Part shown: in pieces, positions 45,481-54,027 of the stretch
Numbering within the stretch: the first letter of the stretch is position 1
Layout of the letters: every line of letters starts with the position of its first letter
Program-made: the position numbers and the translations under genes
Notes under the pieces: generated by a model
The model's input: the letters and a program-made list of their open reading frames with translations, nothing else
Databases searched by the model: none
What the model was told of the DNA's origin: nothing
Assembly (NCBI GenBank): GCA_017643385.1
Contig: JAEPNN010000010.1
Coordinates: 1-64,000, forward strand
Source of the DNA: Dinoroseobacter sp.
GTDB lineage: Bacteria > Pseudomonadota > Alphaproteobacteria > Rhodobacterales > Rhodobacteraceae
Direction of reading: 5' to 3'
DNA length: 64,000 bases

Positions 45481-46538
45481 CAGGACAATCCCAGCATCTG
45501 ATGGATTGTTGCAATATCGGTCTCGCCCCCGGCGAAATCGTCGAAGGCCTTGTCGGTCACTTCGATGATGTGGTTCGCAATAAAGGGGGCGCCTTCCGCT
45601 GCACCCTGTTCTGGTGATTTCAGGCAGCATTCCCATTCAAGAACAGCCCAGCTGTTGTACCCGTACTGGGCAAGCTTCGAGAAGATGGCGCTGAAGTCCA
45701 CCTGACCGTCTCCGAGGCTCCGGAAGCGTCCGGCCCGGTCAAGCCAGGGCTGATATCCGGAATAGACGCCTTGGCGTCCATCAGGCCGGAATTCAGCGTC
45801 TTTCACATGAAATGCGTTGATCCGGTCGTGATAGAGATCAATGAACGCCAGATAATCCATTTGCTGCAGCAAGAAGTGGCTTGGATCGTAGTTGATCTGT
45901 GCGGCCTCATGTTCTTTCACGCGATCGAGAAACATCTCCCATGTCGCGCCGTCAAAGAGATCCTCGCCCGGGTGCAATTCAAACCCGATCCGCACCCCTT
46001 CATCAGAATACGCGTCAAAGATCGGCATCCAGCGGCGGGCAAGCTCGTCGAAGGCTTCTTCGATCAGGCCAGCCGGGCGCTGTGGCCAAGGATAGAGGTA
46101 GGGAAACGCGAGCGAGCCTGAAAACGAGACCGTTTCGCTCAATCCCAATCTGCGCGAGGCGACAGCCGCCTTCTTCATCTGGTCCACGGCCCATTCCTGT
46201 CGCCCCTTCGGATCGCCCTTCACACGATCAGGCGCAAACGCATCAAAGGCTGTGTCATAGGCCGGGTTCACGGCAACCAGCTGCCCTTGAAGATGCGTCG
46301 ACAGCTCCGTGATCGCGACACCGGAGGCCTCGCAGATACCCGCAACCTCGTCGCAATAATCCTGACTCTCGGCTGCGAGATCGAGATCAAACAGGCGCGC
46401 ATCAAAGGTCGGTATCTGAACCCCCTTGTAGCCCAGACCGGCTGCCCATTCTGTGATACTTTTCAGAGAATTATAAGGAGCGTCATCGCCAGCAAACTGT
46501 GCGAGGAACAAAGCTGGTCCCTTGATTAATCCCGTCAT
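45480..46538 (-). CDS. Sugar phosphate isomerase/epimerase-like TIM-barrel protein (second copy)
   Basis: 352 residues. AP-endonuclease-2-like barrel: LGYKGVQIPTFD, the metal ligands in FELHPGEDLFDG, INYDPSHFLLQQMDYLAF, AFHVKDAEFRPDGRQGVYSG and the C-terminal LEWECCLKSPEQGA. This longer variety accompanies Gfo/Idh/MocA dehydrogenases in carbohydrate clusters, where related barrels act as 3-keto-sugar isomerases, epimerases or eliminases. The exact reaction is unknown. Confidence 0.87.
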   Translation of the reverse strand: MTGLIKGPALFLAQFAGDDAPYNSLKSITEWAAGLGYKGVQIPTFDARLFDLDLAAESQDYCDEVAGICEASGVAITELSTHLQGQLVAVNPAYDTAFDAFAPDRVKGDPKGRQEWAVDQMKKAAVASRRLGLSETVSFSGSLAFPYLYPWPQRPAGLIEEAFDELARRWMPIFDAYSDEGVRIGFELHPGEDLFDGATWEMFLDRVKEHEAAQINYDPSHFLLQQMDYLAFIDLYHDRINAFHVKDAEFRPDGRQGVYSGYQPWLDRAGRFRSLGDGQVDFSAIFSKLAQYGYNSWAVLEWECCLKSPEQGAAEGAPFIANHIIEVTDKAFDDFAGGETDIATIHQMLGLS

Positions 46539-46591
46539 TGAAAACTCCTCCCCGGTCTTCTGCGAAACCGCGCGAGCGCGGATTTACTGTC

Positions 46592-47725
46592 TTATGCCAT
46601 GAGTGCTCGTGCATCTTCCGCGCCAAGCGCGGCGGGTCTTTCGCATGTGCTGGCAATCTCAATGAACCGACGCTCTTCACCTGAATTCAGGATCGAAACC
46701 ATCACATCGACCACATGGGTCGAGAACTCCAGCGAGCACCGATGGGGGCGGTCCTGCAGGATCGCCTGCGCCATGTCTGCCAGTCCCGCACAGCGGTAAT
46801 TTGCAACCGGAACACCTTGCCCATCTGCAGAATTTGGCTCTCCGAACGGATGAGTTTCGGCCTGCGGGTTCACAAAGGCTTTCTTGTTGGTCACCCGAAC
46901 CTCACCGCCAAAGAAATTGGGGTCAGGGACGTGCAAAGTGCCTGCATCGCCGTAAAGTTCCATGTTGCTGTGCCCGTGCTGCCAGACGTCCCAGCTGGAG
47001 ATGAAGGTCACCTGCGCGCCGGACTGAAATTCCAGAACAGCGTGGATCGTCGTTGGGGTCTCGACCTTGATCGTCTCCCCAGCTCTGGGTTGCGAGGTGA
47101 TCGTACGGTACTCGGAGGCTGAACCGGTCAGTGCGACAACCGTTTTGACCGGCCCAAGCAACTGCACCAAGTTTGACACGTAGTAGGGGCCCAGATCCAG
47201 AACAGGACCGCCGCCGGGCTTGAAGAAGAAATCCGGGTTGGGGTGCCACATCTCCATTCCAGGGGATTGTACAAAGCATGTGCCCGACGAGATTTTCCCA
47301 ACTGCATTGCTGTCCACAAGCTGACGCGCAAGTTGGTGCGCGCCGCCAAGGAACGTATCAGGCGCCGAGCCCACCCGCAGGCCGCGTTCCGCCGCGATCC
47401 GACCCAGTTCCGCGCCTTCTTCCAGCGAAAGAACAAAGGGCTTTTCGGAATAGACGTGTTTGCCAGCCTCCAGAATGCTTTTCGAGACGTCGAAATGTGC
47501 CGCCGGAATTGTTAGATTAATAATGATATCAATGTCTTGCGCGGCAAGCAGATCATCCACTGATTGCGCGCGTATCCCGAATTCTTCCGCGCGTGCTTCA
47601 GCAGCTTCGGGGTTCATATCCGCGCAGGCGCGAATTTCGATACCTGCAAAGAGCGGCGCGAGCTTCATGTAAGCGGCCGAGATGTTTCCGCATCCAATGA
47701 TGCCAATGCCGAGTGTCTTGCTCAT
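46592..47725 (-). CDS. Gfo/Idh/MocA family oxidoreductase (first copy)
   Basis: 377 residues from ATG 47725 with GAGGAG nine bases upstream. NAD motif GIGIIGCGNISAAYM, YSEKPFVLSLEEGAELG with the family EKP, and GGGPVLDLGPYYVSNLV. Only distantly similar to the copy at 44.3 kb (different barrel motifs), so it probably acts on a different intermediate. Placed between the two TIM-barrel genes. Confidence 0.9.
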   Translation of the reverse strand: MSKTLGIGIIGCGNISAAYMKLAPLFAGIEIRACADMNPEAAEARAEEFGIRAQSVDDLLAAQDIDIIINLTIPAAHFDVSKSILEAGKHVYSEKPFVLSLEEGAELGRIAAERGLRVGSAPDTFLGGAHQLARQLVDSNAVGKISSGTCFVQSPGMEMWHPNPDFFFKPGGGPVLDLGPYYVSNLVQLLGPVKTVVALTGSASEYRTITSQPRAGETIKVETPTTIHAVLEFQSGAQVTFISSWDVWQHGHSNMELYGDAGTLHVPDPNFFGGEVRVTNKKAFVNPQAETHPFGEPNSADGQGVPVANYRCAGLADMAQAILQDRPHRCSLEFSTHVVDVMVSILNSGEERRFIEIASTCERPAALGAEDARALMA

Positions 47726-47735
47726 CTCGGGCTCC

Positions 47736-48485
47736 TCAGTACGTACCAAACGCGGCGATCGAGCGGCTCGCAAAGCGTTGAACGTCGCTTGGCTTGTCGT
47801 GTTCCATAACAAACAGGTCCACTCCGGCTCCCCGAAGCGTGGTCATCAGACCGGCCCAGTCGACGGTGCCGTCGCCAACATCGGCCCACCCGTCTTCGTC
47901 GGCCTTCTCGCCCTCGGGCGCGATGTCTTTGACATGCGCTGTCGTGATCCTGTCGGCATGCTCCTTGATCCAGGCCTTTGGATCTGCATTGCCGCGAATG
48001 ACCCAGGCCACATCCATTTCCCAATCAATCGATGGGGCATGTTCAAGGATCAAATCCATCGGGATTTCACCGCCTTCGCGCGGCATGAACTCCCAATGAT
48101 GGTTGTGCCATCCAAAGCGAAAGCCTGCATCGTTGACCTTCTTGCAGGCCTCTTCCAGACGCTTTGCAAGATCGATCCAATTGGCGGCATTTGTGCCATC
48201 ACGCCAAAGATCTTCAGGCGCCGGACAAAACAAACGCTGCAGTCCCAAAGTGCTTGCCGTTTTGAGGGTATCATCCAATCCATCTTCAAAGCTCGAGATC
48301 GGAAAGAAGTGTCCTGACGGCATGCTCAATCCATGCTGATCAAGCAGACCTTTGAAGCGCGCGGCATCTTCATATACCCCGCCAAAGCCTTCGACTTGGG
48401 TGTAGCCAAGATCCGCGATCATCTTGATCACGTCTTCCCAAGAGCTCATTTCACGTGCTGAGTAAAGCTGGAACGAAACGTCCAT
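47736..48485 (-). CDS. Sugar phosphate isomerase/epimerase-like TIM-barrel protein (first copy)
   Basis: 249 residues, shorter than the second copy. Seen: VSFQLYSAREM at the start, GFRFGWHNHHWEF with metal-binding His and Glu, DWEMDVAWVIRGNADP, and TAHVKDIAPEGEK. AGGA eight bases before the ATG. Such proteins occur with sugar dehydrogenases in 3-keto-glycoside and inositol-type pathways; the substrate is unassigned. Confidence 0.87.
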   Translation of the reverse strand: MDVSFQLYSAREMSSWEDVIKMIADLGYTQVEGFGGVYEDAARFKGLLDQHGLSMPSGHFFPISSFEDGLDDTLKTASTLGLQRLFCPAPEDLWRDGTNAANWIDLAKRLEEACKKVNDAGFRFGWHNHHWEFMPREGGEIPMDLILEHAPSIDWEMDVAWVIRGNADPKAWIKEHADRITTAHVKDIAPEGEKADEDGWADVGDGTVDWAGLMTTLRGAGVDLFVMEHDKPSDVQRFASRSIAAFGTY

Positions 48486-48512
48486 ATTTATATTCCTGGT
48501 ACTATCGTGGTG

Positions 48513-49592
48513 TTAAAGACGGTTTTCGGTGCTTGGATCAAAGAGGTTTGCGCGCGCGGGCTGGAACCCGATCTCGACCTCATCTCCAGGCTTGACGGTT
48601 GCCTGACCATCCATGCGGATGTGGATCGGGTGCGATCCAACGGACGCATAAATGATGGTGTCCGACCCCATGGGTTCAACCAGACTGACCTTCGCTTTGG
48701 TCCGTGAAACCGCCGAGGCTAGGTTGTCACCGGTGGCGATATGCTCGGGCCTCAACCCGATGATCGCTTTACCTTCCTTTTCAGAGCTGTCTGCAAACTC
48801 ATAACCGGTCATTGGAATCGACAGGCCGTCGGCAACAAAGTCGCCGCCTTTGAGCTCACCATGAATGAAATTCATGGAAGGCGATCCAATGAATTCTGCA
48901 ACGTACAGGTTCTTGGGACGGTTATAGATCTCATTTGGGCTGGCCAGCTGCATGATCTGGCCACCTTTCATGATCGCGATCCGATCTGCCAAGGTCATGG
49001 CTTCGACCTGATCATGGGTCACATAAACCATCGTGTTGCCCAGCCGGCTGTGCAGCTTCTTGATCTCGACCCGAAGATCTGCGCGCAGTTTCGCATCAAG
49101 GTTCGACAGAGGTTCGTCGAAGAGGAACACTTCCGCATCGCGCACCAAGGCTCGCCCGATCGCAACACGCTGGCGTTGTCCGCCAGATAAGGCCGCGGGT
49201 TTGCGCTTGAGTAGGGGCTCGATTTGCAGAATTTCAGCTGCGCGCGCGACCCGCTGAGAGATTTCTGCCTTGCTCATCTTCGCGTTTTTCAGGCCAAAGG
49301 ACAGATTTCCTTCAACGGTCATCTGAGGGTAGAGCGCGTAGGACTGAAACACCATGCCGATGCCGCGTTCGGATGGCTCCGCCCATGTAACGTTTTTCCC
49401 GCCGATATGGATCTGGCCATCTGACACATCCAGAAGCCCTGCGATGCAATTCAGCAAAGTGGATTTGCCGCATCCGGACGATCCAAGAAGCACCAGGAAT
49501 TCACCCACGCCAATGTCCAGATTGAGCCCTTGCAGGACTTCGACAGAACCAAAGCGCAGGTCCAAGTCGCGGATAGAGATACTGCTTTCCAT
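48513..49592 (-). CDS. Sugar ABC transporter ATPase (MalK/UgpC type)
   Basis: 359 residues: Walker A GSSGCGKSTLLN near 36, signature LSGGQRQRVAIGRAL, Walker B VFLFDEPLSNLDA, and a C-terminal regulatory OB-fold region (IIGLRPEHIATGD). Energises the transporter encoded upstream in the same operon. AGGA eight bases before the ATG. Confidence 0.95.
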   Translation of the reverse strand: MESSISIRDLDLRFGSVEVLQGLNLDIGVGEFLVLLGSSGCGKSTLLNCIAGLLDVSDGQIHIGGKNVTWAEPSERGIGMVFQSYALYPQMTVEGNLSFGLKNAKMSKAEISQRVARAAEILQIEPLLKRKPAALSGGQRQRVAIGRALVRDAEVFLFDEPLSNLDAKLRADLRVEIKKLHSRLGNTMVYVTHDQVEAMTLADRIAIMKGGQIMQLASPNEIYNRPKNLYVAEFIGSPSMNFIHGELKGGDFVADGLSIPMTGYEFADSSEKEGKAIIGLRPEHIATGDNLASAVSRTKAKVSLVEPMGSDTIIYASVGSHPIHIRMDGQATVKPGDEVEIGFQPARANLFDPSTENRL

Positions 49593-49597
49593 CGAAA

Positions 49598-50503
49598 TTA
49601 TCCTTTCACCGCGCCGGCCGCGATGCCGCGCACGAAGAGCTTGCCTGAGACGAAGTAGATGACCAGCGGCACCAGCGCCGTCAGGATCGTTGCCGCCATG
49701 TTGACGTTGTATTCGGTGACACCCTGAGTGGTGTTGACGATGTTATTCAGCGCCACCGTCATCGGATAGGCTTCCGGGCCCGTGTAGACGACGCCGAAGA
49801 GGAAATCGTTCCAGATCCCGGTAACTTGTAGGATCACCGCCACCGTGAAGATCGGCAGGGACATCGGCAGCAGAACCCGGAAATAGATCCCCCAGAACCC
49901 GGCTCCATCCACACGTGCTGCCTTGAACAATTCCTCAGGCAAAGACGTGAAGTAGTTCCGGAACAACAGCGTCAGAATGGGCATCCCGAAGATCGTATGC
50001 ACGATGATCAGACCCGACAGATCGCCGTACAGTCCCAGCTCCCGCAACATGATCACGATCGGATAGAGCATCACCTGATAGGGGATGAAGGCTCCGAAGA
50101 TCAGGATGCCGAAAAACAAGTTCGCCCCTTTGAAGCGCCAGTTTGCCAGCGCATATCCATTCACGCTCGCGATGATAATCGAGGCGATAACCGATGGGAC
50201 GGTGATCTTGATAGAGTTCCAGAAATACGAGCTCAAACCATTACAGTTCAGTCCCGTACATGCCTCTCCCCAGGCTTTCGTCCATGGCTCAAAGGTGACT
50301 TCCATCGGGGGGGAGAAGATGTTGCCCAACCGAATCTCCGGCAGCCCCTTCAGCGAGGTCACGATCATCACATAAAGTGGGATCGCGTAGTAGATGGTGA
50401 CCATCAACAGCGTCCCATACAGGAAGATGTTACGGCGTGAGAATACGCGTTTTGGTTTCGGGCCACGCGGGCCGTCAAGCAGTCTGTTGGCTTGCTCAGT
50501 CAT
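49598..50503 (-). CDS. Sugar ABC transporter permease, MalG type
   Basis: About 301 residues, start at ATG 50503 after GGAGG; the frame extends six codons further but that TTG is unlikely. Six membrane segments, the first at about 26-46. EAA loop FKAARVDGAGFWGIYFRVLLP. A WxxAWGEACTGLNCNG loop in the periplasm contains two cysteines. Overlaps the upstream permease by eight bases. Confidence 0.93.
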   Translation of the reverse strand: MTEQANRLLDGPRGPKPKRVFSRRNIFLYGTLLMVTIYYAIPLYVMIVTSLKGLPEIRLGNIFSPPMEVTFEPWTKAWGEACTGLNCNGLSSYFWNSIKITVPSVIASIIIASVNGYALANWRFKGANLFFGILIFGAFIPYQVMLYPIVIMLRELGLYGDLSGLIIVHTIFGMPILTLLFRNYFTSLPEELFKAARVDGAGFWGIYFRVLLPMSLPIFTVAVILQVTGIWNDFLFGVVYTGPEAYPMTVALNNIVNTTQGVTEYNVNMAATILTALVPLVIYFVSGKLFVRGIAAGAVKG

Positions 50504-51389
50504 TTGACCGCTTACCTCCAAATTCGAGGATTGCCCATGGGATTACAATCAGGGCGACGGTCACCAGCATCATCGTCGATGCGGCAAAGCCCTGACCCAG
50601 ATTATTGTTCCTGAACATCATGTCGTAGACGTATTTTGCAGGAACTTCGGTCGCGATACCGGGCCCACCGCCTGTTTGCGCCACGATCAGATCGAAGACC
50701 TTCACGATGCCTGTTACCACCAGCACGAGCGTCGTTATGAACACAGGGCGCATCATCGGGATTACGATAAAGATATAGGTTTTCCAGGCTGGGATGCCGT
50801 CAATGCGTGCGGCTTTCCACACCTCATGGTCAATGCCGCGCAGTCCCGCCAGCATCAAAACCATGACCAGCCCACTGCCTTGCCAAAGGCCTGCGATCAA
50901 AACGCCGAAGATCGCGATTTCAGGCGTGTAGAGCGGATCGAATGTAAAGCTCTCCCAACCAATCCCGCGAACGATGTTCTGAATGCCGAACTCAGGGTTG
51001 AGGATCCACTGCCAGACAAGGCCCGTCACAACAAAGCTCATGGCATACGGATAGAGAATGACCGTTCGGATCGTATTTTCAAACCGGATCTTCTGGTCAA
51101 TCAGCGCTGCAAGGATGAAGCCAATCACAAACACCAGCACCAGCATACACAGCCCGTAAATGGCGAGGTTTTCGATCGCAATCAGCCACCGCTTGGTTCC
51201 CCAAAGACGCTCATACTGATCCAGTCCAACCCATTTCATCCGTGGCAGCAGCCCGGACTTTGTAAAGCTGTAAACGATGGTCCATGCCGTCCCGCCAACA
51301 AATACAAAGAGTGCTGTAACGATCATGGGGATCGCAGCCACTTTGGCATTCATGTTACGGAACAGCTGGTTCGGGCGGTCAGCGGACAT
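50496..51389 (-). CDS. Sugar ABC transporter permease, MalF type
   Basis: About 297 residues from ATG 51389 (AAGG eight bases upstream). Six membrane segments; EAA loop WKAARIDGIPAWKTYIFIVI. Resembles the AglF/GtsB group of glucoside or glucose transporters in alphaproteobacteria. Follows the binding-protein gene by 78 bp. Confidence 0.93.
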   Translation of the reverse strand: MSADRPNQLFRNMNAKVAAIPMIVTALFVFVGGTAWTIVYSFTKSGLLPRMKWVGLDQYERLWGTKRWLIAIENLAIYGLCMLVLVFVIGFILAALIDQKIRFENTIRTVILYPYAMSFVVTGLVWQWILNPEFGIQNIVRGIGWESFTFDPLYTPEIAIFGVLIAGLWQGSGLVMVLMLAGLRGIDHEVWKAARIDGIPAWKTYIFIVIPMMRPVFITTLVLVVTGIVKVFDLIVAQTGGGPGIATEVPAKYVYDMMFRNNNLGQGFAASTMMLVTVALIVIPWAILEFGGKRSND

Positions 51390-51467
51390 CAGCCTCACCT
51401 TTCTCAGCAAATATGTCAGTCGGGCTGGCGCCCCAGGAGGTGAAGCGCCAGCCCTGAAATCGTGGGC

Positions 51468-52697
51468 TTATTCAGCGTCCGCGATGATGTCCACAAACTG
51501 TGCCTGTGCGTCAGCAGCCGAAATGGAGCTGTCCGCAAAGAACTCGGTGAAGAGCGTGTTGATCTGGTTCACAGTGTCAGGCGTTGCCAGCATGTTGACG
51601 TCTGGCAGAAGTGCGCCGGCGTCGAGAAGGGCAAGACCTTTCTGCATGCAGTCGTTTGCTGCTGACAGATCGATGTCACCACGCACGGGCAGGGAGCCCT
51701 TCGCGAGGTTGAAGCTGACCTGTGTTGCTGGCTTCAGAAGAAGCGCTGCAAGCTCTGCCTGAGCTGCGGCCAGGTCTGAATCGTCCAGTACTGGGAAGTA
51801 GAACGCGTCACCACCGGTGGACAGGCGTGGGTTGGTGCCAAGACCTGGAAGGCAGCTGTAGTCTTCGCCCGCAACCGAACCGGCAACAGCGAATTCACCC
51901 TGTGCCCAGTCACCCATGATCTGACCGCCAGCCTGGCCGGTGATCACGAGGTTGGTCGCGTCGTTCCAGTTTTGAACGGTGGACTTTGCAGCCATGTCGC
52001 GCGCAGCGGCAGCAGCTTCAAAAACGGTTGCCACATCAGCGCCACCAGCGATATCGGTGTCCTTGTCGCCATAAACGCCGAGGAAGATTTCGCTTGGCAG
52101 AAGGCTTGCCATCATCACGTTGAACGCGCCGGACTGCTGCCAGCCCTGCTGACCCATTGCGAGTGGGATCTTGCCTGCGCCCTCAAGAGCGTCAGAGGCT
52201 GCGGCAAACTCTGCCCAGTTCGAAGGAACATCAACGCCGGCATCTGCAAAGGCGCTATGGCTGACCCACAGCCACTGCCAGGAGTGGATGTTTACTGGCG
52301 CGCAGTAGACGCGGCCGTCGACGGTGCATGCATCCAGAAGAGTGGATGGGTTAACCAGGTCCAGCCAACCTTCTGCTTCCGCAATGTCGGTGATGTCGCG
52401 AAGCAGGCCCGCTTCAATCAATTCTTCTGCCTGACGACCGTGGTTAAACTGGAACGCGCCCATTGGGTCTCCGCCAGTCAGACGGCTCACCATAACAGCA
52501 CGTGCGTTCTCGCCACCTGCGATCGCAGCGTCGACCCAGGTGTTTCCGGTCGCGTCAAATGCTTTTGCGAATTCGGCAACTGCTGCTGCTTCACCGCCAG
52601 ATGTCCACCAGTGCATTACTTCCAGATCAGTGGCGTTCGCCATTGAGGCGCCAGCCAAAGCTGTTCCCGCCAGAAGCATTGATCCGATTGTTCTCAT
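51468..52697 (-). CDS. Sugar ABC transporter substrate-binding protein
   Basis: 409-residue periplasmic protein with a clear signal peptide (residues 1-22, cleaved after SMANA). The mature start TDLEVMHWWTSGGEAAAVAE is typical of COG1653 sugar-binding proteins, close in style to glucose or alpha-glucoside binders (GtsA/AglE). First gene of the operon, facing the LacI regulator across 142 bp with twin operators. The ligand cannot be named. Confidence 0.92.
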   Translation of the reverse strand: MRTIGSMLLAGTALAGASMANATDLEVMHWWTSGGEAAAVAEFAKAFDATGNTWVDAAIAGGENARAVMVSRLTGGDPMGAFQFNHGRQAEELIEAGLLRDITDIAEAEGWLDLVNPSTLLDACTVDGRVYCAPVNIHSWQWLWVSHSAFADAGVDVPSNWAEFAAASDALEGAGKIPLAMGQQGWQQSGAFNVMMASLLPSEIFLGVYGDKDTDIAGGADVATVFEAAAAARDMAAKSTVQNWNDATNLVITGQAGGQIMGDWAQGEFAVAGSVAGEDYSCLPGLGTNPRLSTGGDAFYFPVLDDSDLAAAQAELAALLLKPATQVSFNLAKGSLPVRGDIDLSAANDCMQKGLALLDAGALLPDVNMLATPDTVNQINTLFTEFFADSSISAADAQAQFVDIIADAE

Positions 52698-52752
52698 GTT
52701 ATCCTCCCTGTGGGCTGTCCAGCCCGGTGTTTACGCATCGCGATGGATGCAA

Positions 52753-52797
52753 TGTAATCGATTGCATATCAAGAATCGGCAATTGCAATCGATTACA
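52753..52797. promoter_or_regulatory. Twin LacI-type operators between binding protein and regulator genes
   Basis: TGTAATCGATTGCA (52753-52766) and TGCAATCGATTACA (52784-52797) are exact reverse complements, each itself a near-perfect palindrome centred on ATCGAT. Their centres are 31 bp apart, three helical turns, placing both on one face of the DNA. They lie between the divergent operon and lacI-type gene, so they most likely bind that regulator and control both promoters. Confidence 0.8.
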
Positions 52798-52839
52798 TTT
52801 ATATTTCATTGTGACCCGTTTCGTGTCAAGAAGGGTTAA

Positions 52840-53904
52840 ATGCATGACGATGAGCCGACTAATTTGACCCAAAAAGTTGCTAGAATTCAGGATGTTGCAC
52901 GTTTGGCGGGTGTTTCCACAGCAACGGTGAGCCGGGCGATTTCCAACCCTGGTCTGGTGTCAGAAAAGACAAGAGACGCGGTCAAAAACGCAATTCTAGC
53001 GACAGGTTATCGTCTGAATCAGTCCGCGCGAAACCTGCGAAAGCAACAAGCCGGTGCCGTGCTCGTCCTCGTTCCAAATCTGGGCAATCCATTTTTCTCT
53101 CGCATCTTGTCGGGCATTTCCGAGGGATTCGCCGACAGTGACTATTCGGTCTTGATCATGGACACGAACCATCTGCCAACAGATCACACCGGGTTGGTCG
53201 ACTACTTTCTGGATTCGCGCATTGATGGCATGATTTCACTCGACGGATCGCTTTCAAGCGATGCGCTCAGTACGTTTGTGACCATGGGTGTTGCAGACAA
53301 GATCGTCTGTGCCTGTGAATGGATCGCGGACTACGATCTGCCTTCAGTGCGATCCGACAATGCCAAAGGGGCGCAACTGGCGATCCAGCATCTTTATGAT
53401 CTGGGACATCGAAAGATCGCGCATCTGACCGGACCTGCCGAAAATGTTCTGACACACGAGCGAAAGGATGCAGTCTCGCAGATGCGGTGCGAGCTTGCCT
53501 TGCCGATGCGGTCCGAGTGGATCATCCGAGGTGACTTTTCCCTCAAGTCTGGACAAAACGCGGCCCGCAGATTCCTGGAGATGCCGGTTGAGCTTCGACC
53601 AACAGCCGTATTCTGCGCCTCTGATGAGGGGGCGATGGGGTTGACCTCGGGCCTTCTGGCCGCAGGCCTAGATGTTCCTGGCGATGTGTCTGTCATAGGT
53701 TTCGACGATATCGAGGTCGCCGAACATTTTGTGCCGCCACTCACAACAATTCGACAAGAGCGCAGAGAGATCGGGATTGCGGCATCGAGGCTACTACGCG
53801 AGCGCTTGGGGCCGGCAGGGAAGGGGCGTCATGATTGTTCGATCAAAATGATCGATGTGGCGCTCAAGCAACGTGGTAGCACTGCGCCACCAAAGCAATC
53901 GTAG
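52840..53904 (+). CDS. LacI-family transcriptional regulator
   Basis: 354 residues. N-terminal helix-turn-helix RIQDVARLAGVSTATVSRAI (15-34) with hinge YRLNQSARNLRKQQ, then a periplasmic-binding-like sensor domain (AVLVLVPNLGNPFFSRILSG; DVSVIGFDDIEVAEHFVPPL). AAGGG before ATG 52840. Expected to repress the divergent sugar operon until its sugar or an intermediate binds. Confidence 0.93.
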   Translation: MHDDEPTNLTQKVARIQDVARLAGVSTATVSRAISNPGLVSEKTRDAVKNAILATGYRLNQSARNLRKQQAGAVLVLVPNLGNPFFSRILSGISEGFADSDYSVLIMDTNHLPTDHTGLVDYFLDSRIDGMISLDGSLSSDALSTFVTMGVADKIVCACEWIADYDLPSVRSDNAKGAQLAIQHLYDLGHRKIAHLTGPAENVLTHERKDAVSQMRCELALPMRSEWIIRGDFSLKSGQNAARRFLEMPVELRPTAVFCASDEGAMGLTSGLLAAGLDVPGDVSVIGFDDIEVAEHFVPPLTTIRQERREIGIAASRLLRERLGPAGKGRHDCSIKMIDVALKQRGSTAPPKQS

Positions 53905-54027
53905 CAAAACAACTATGGCCCAACCCGCGCGCAAGACGCGGATACACGGGTTCACATGTTGTACAAACTGGGTTCAAACAGGTTCAAGTTCTGTCAAAAC
54001 TGCCAAATTCGTTAAGAAGCGGTTACC

